Source: Streptomyces bungoensis
Lineage (GTDB): Bacteria > Actinomycetota > Actinomycetes > Streptomycetales > Streptomycetaceae
Reading direction: 5' to 3'
NCBI RefSeq assembly: GCF_001514215.1
Contig: NZ_KQ948855.1
Coordinates: 219,710 to 283,709, forward strand
Length of the DNA: 64,000 nt
In this document: positions 62,243-64,000 of the stretch, in pieces
Position numbering within the stretch: the first letter of the stretch is position 1
Layout of the letters: the number at the start of each line of letters is the position of its first letter
Notes under the pieces: model-generated
The model's input: only the letters and a program-made list of their open reading frames with translations
Told to the model about the DNA's origin: nothing
Databases searched by the model: none
Position numbers and translations under genes: made by a program

Positions 62243-64000
62243 TGGCCGCCCGGCCCGCCGCCGGGCGGCGTGCCGTCGAGGTGCTGCTGGAGACGGAGCT
62301 GCCGCGGGCCGAGGGGCGGCGGCTGGTGCTGGTCGACGCCGTGTGGGCGGGCGGTGACGAGGAGCGGGAGTTCACCGTGCGGGTGGACGGCGCCGCCCGG
62401 CGCGTGCACGTCACCGACCAGGACTCGCCGCTCGGCATCGCCGACGCCTGGCGGCGCCACACCACCGAGACCGACCCCGGCGGGGACAGCGTCCTCGTCG
62501 TCACCGGCAGGGTCCCCGCCGACCAGCTGGGCTGGGACCTGCGCGGACACGCCGTGCGGCGCAGGCCGCTGGCCGTCGAGCAGGCCGACATCGTCAAGCA
62601 GCTGTTCGGGGCCGGTGACCTGGACACCCGGATGGTGCGCGAGACCTGGCTGCTCGACGCGCTCCTGGAGGCCGAACCGCCCGGCGGCTGGCCCAGAGCC
62701 GGGTCCGTCCTCACCCGCGACCGGGCACTGCGCGCCCTGCTCGCCGCCCGCGTCGGCCTCGGCGACATGCGCGCCGACTCCCTCGACCTGGACGCCGACA
62801 CCCTCTTCGACTGGAGCCGCACCCCGGCCGGTCCCCGGCTGTTCGCCGAACTGCCCGACCAGCAGCGGGCCGGACTGGCGGAATGGCTGGAGGAGGTGAC
62901 CGGGCCCGCCGCACCCACGCTGCTCGCGCTGGCGGCCGACGGGCGGGGCGCCGACGCGCTGCCGCTCGGCGCGCTCGCCTCGGCCGTCCTCGCCTGCCCG
63001 TCGGCCGCCGACGCCGGGTTCGCGCTCGGCACGCTGTTCGGCCGGGCGCTCGGCTCGTTCGACGTACTCGGCCCGTACGCGGCGGCGGCCACCGGCGTGC
63101 TCACCCGGTGGATCGCGCAGGCGGAGGCGGGCGGAGGGGCGGGCGCGGACGCCCACAGCCGGGTCCTGGCCGTGCTGGAGCGTGCCGACCAACTCGCCGA
63201 GACCGCCCGGCTGACCGGCCTGCTGGCCGGGGACCGACTGCTGCCCTCCGGCTACCGGACGCGGCTGCGGTCACTCGCCGCCGCACTCGACGGACGGCCC
63301 GGCCCGGCCCAGGCCGCGCTGCGCGATCTCGCCGACCACCAGCTCGCCGTCCTGCACACCGAATCCACCGAGCGGGCCCGGACCGCCGTACGCCTGTTGC
63401 GCTGGCTCGACACCCCGCAGGCCGCCCCGGGCTCGGTCGGCAGGAGCGTGCGCCACCACATGGAGTCCACCGGCTGGGTGGACCTGGCGGCCGGAATACT
63501 CGCCGAGGGCGACGCCTCGCGGGACAGCGAGGTCGGAGAGGCGTACCACCGGCTGATCGCCCGGGTGCGCGACCGGCGCCGGCAACTCGACGAGCAGTTC
63601 GCCGCCGTCCTCGCCACCTGGACCGAGGCCGCCTCCCAGCAGGCTCCGAACGGGGCACTGCTGATCGAGGACGTGCTCGCGGAGGCGGCCGCGCCCCTCG
63701 CCCGGGACGGCGGACGGCCGCTCATCCTCGTCCTGGACGGGATGAGTGCCGACGTGGCCGTCGAACTCGCCGCCGGGTTCGACCGGCGGAACTGGACCGA
63801 GATCGTCCCCGCCGCGGAGGCGGGCCGGCTCGCCGCCGTCGCCATGCTGCCCACCCTGACGAAGATCAGCCGGGCGTCGCTGCTCTGCGGAGCGCCCGCC
63901 GAGGGCGGCCAGGACGTGGAGCGGGCCGGGTTCACGGCCTTCTGGAAGAAGCGCCGTCGGGAAGCGGTGCTCTTCCACAAGGGCGGCTTCGAAGGAACGG
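62242..64000 (+). CDS. pglZ: PglZ, alkaline-phosphatase-superfamily protein (N-terminal part)
   Basis: First 586 residues; the gene continues past the window. The conserved PglZ-domain segment LILVLDGMSADVAVELAAGF (~493-512) has the metal-binding Asp and the following M-S-A-D, and MLPTLTKISRASLLCG (~537) is the expected downstream element. The first ~480 residues form an all-alpha region particular to BREX type 2 PglZ. PglZ is essential for Pgl resistance; in S. coelicolor it is thought to counter the toxicity of PglX. Translationally coupled to pglY. Confidence 0.93.
   Translation, partial: MAARPAAGRRAVEVLLETELPRAEGRRLVLVDAVWAGGDEEREFTVRVDGAARRVHVTDQDSPLGIADAWRRHTTETDPGGDSVLVVTGRVPADQLGWDLRGHAVRRRPLAVEQADIVKQLFGAGDLDTRMVRETWLLDALLEAEPPGGWPRAGSVLTRDRALRALLAARVGLGDMRADSLDLDADTLFDWSRTPAGPRLFAELPDQQRAGLAEWLEEVTGPAAPTLLALAADGRGADALPLGALASAVLACPSAADAGFALGTLFGRALGSFDVLGPYAAAATGVLTRWIAQAEAGGGAGADAHSRVLAVLERADQLAETARLTGLLAGDRLLPSGYRTRLRSLAAALDGRPGPAQAALRDLADHQLAVLHTESTERARTAVRLLRWLDTPQAAPGSVGRSVRHHMESTGWVDLAAGILAEGDASRDSEVGEAYHRLIARVRDRRRQLDEQFAAVLATWTEAASQQAPNGALLIEDVLAEAAAPLARDGGRPLILVLDGMSADVAVELAAGFDRRNWTEIVPAAEAGRLAAVAMLPTLTKISRASLLCGAPAEGGQDVERAGFTAFWKKRRREAVLFHKGGFEGT

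Overview
The base composition (very high GC, strong G/C bias at third codon positions), the gene families and the gene order all point to a Streptomyces chromosome. The left third carries a block familiar from Streptomyces: a tandem array of Ser/Thr protein kinase genes, a glycerol-3-phosphate dehydrogenase, guaB3 and guaB, an ECF sigma factor, the developmental regulator bldM and the WhiB-like gene whiD. No tRNA, rRNA, CRISPR array or insertion sequence was recognised.

Layout. 1-587: N-terminal part of a succinate-semialdehyde dehydrogenase-like gene, followed by three evenly spaced TGATCA sites. 714-11707: six genes of the PASTA-less Ser/Thr kinase type on the minus strand. Four are complete membrane kinases, one is short and lacks the membrane anchor, and one is a clear pseudokinase. 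11871-18382: glpD, a nucleotide-sugar dehydrogenase that has lost its catalytic cysteine, a hairpin-rich non-coding stretch, guaB3 and guaB. 18547-20770: ECF sigma factor, bldM and whiD. 20847-24246: LysR regulator, MOSC protein, SDR and a SnoaL-like protein.

24366-64000 (window end): an accessory region built around a Pgl / BREX type 2 phage-resistance system. The four core genes are all on the plus strand but scattered: pglW (24366), pglX (38993), pglY (58295) and pglZ (62242, cut by the window end). pglY and pglZ overlap by one base. The roughly 10 kb between pglW and pglX holds a zinc-finger protein of unknown function, a seven-gene minus-strand operon (acetyltransferase, two metal-dependent amidohydrolases, radical SAM enzyme, PqqD-like protein, two unknown proteins) and a very large membrane protein divergent from pglX. 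The roughly 15 kb between pglX and pglY holds an XRE/DUF397 regulator pair, a winged-helix-like protein, a three-gene operon ending in a CHAT-protease/STAND-ATPase/TPR protein, a frameshifted gene, three small cell-surface genes sharing a cysteine motif, a probable polymorphic toxin with its immunity gene, a GHKL ATPase, and a YefM/YoeB toxin-antitoxin pair with a striking repeated operator.

How it works together. Pgl modifies and restricts phage DNA: PglX is the methyltransferase, PglW a kinase, PglY an ATPase and PglZ a phosphatase-superfamily protein. The genes packed between them are largely of conflict-system type (CHAT/STAND, toxin-immunity, toxin-antitoxin), so the region looks like a defence island inserted beside a conserved developmental locus. 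The radical SAM/PqqD operon and the CHAT operon are the best candidates for undescribed systems. Start codons were chosen by ribosome-binding site, overlap with the preceding gene and family-like N-termini. No searches could be run, so family assignments rest on motifs visible in the translations.
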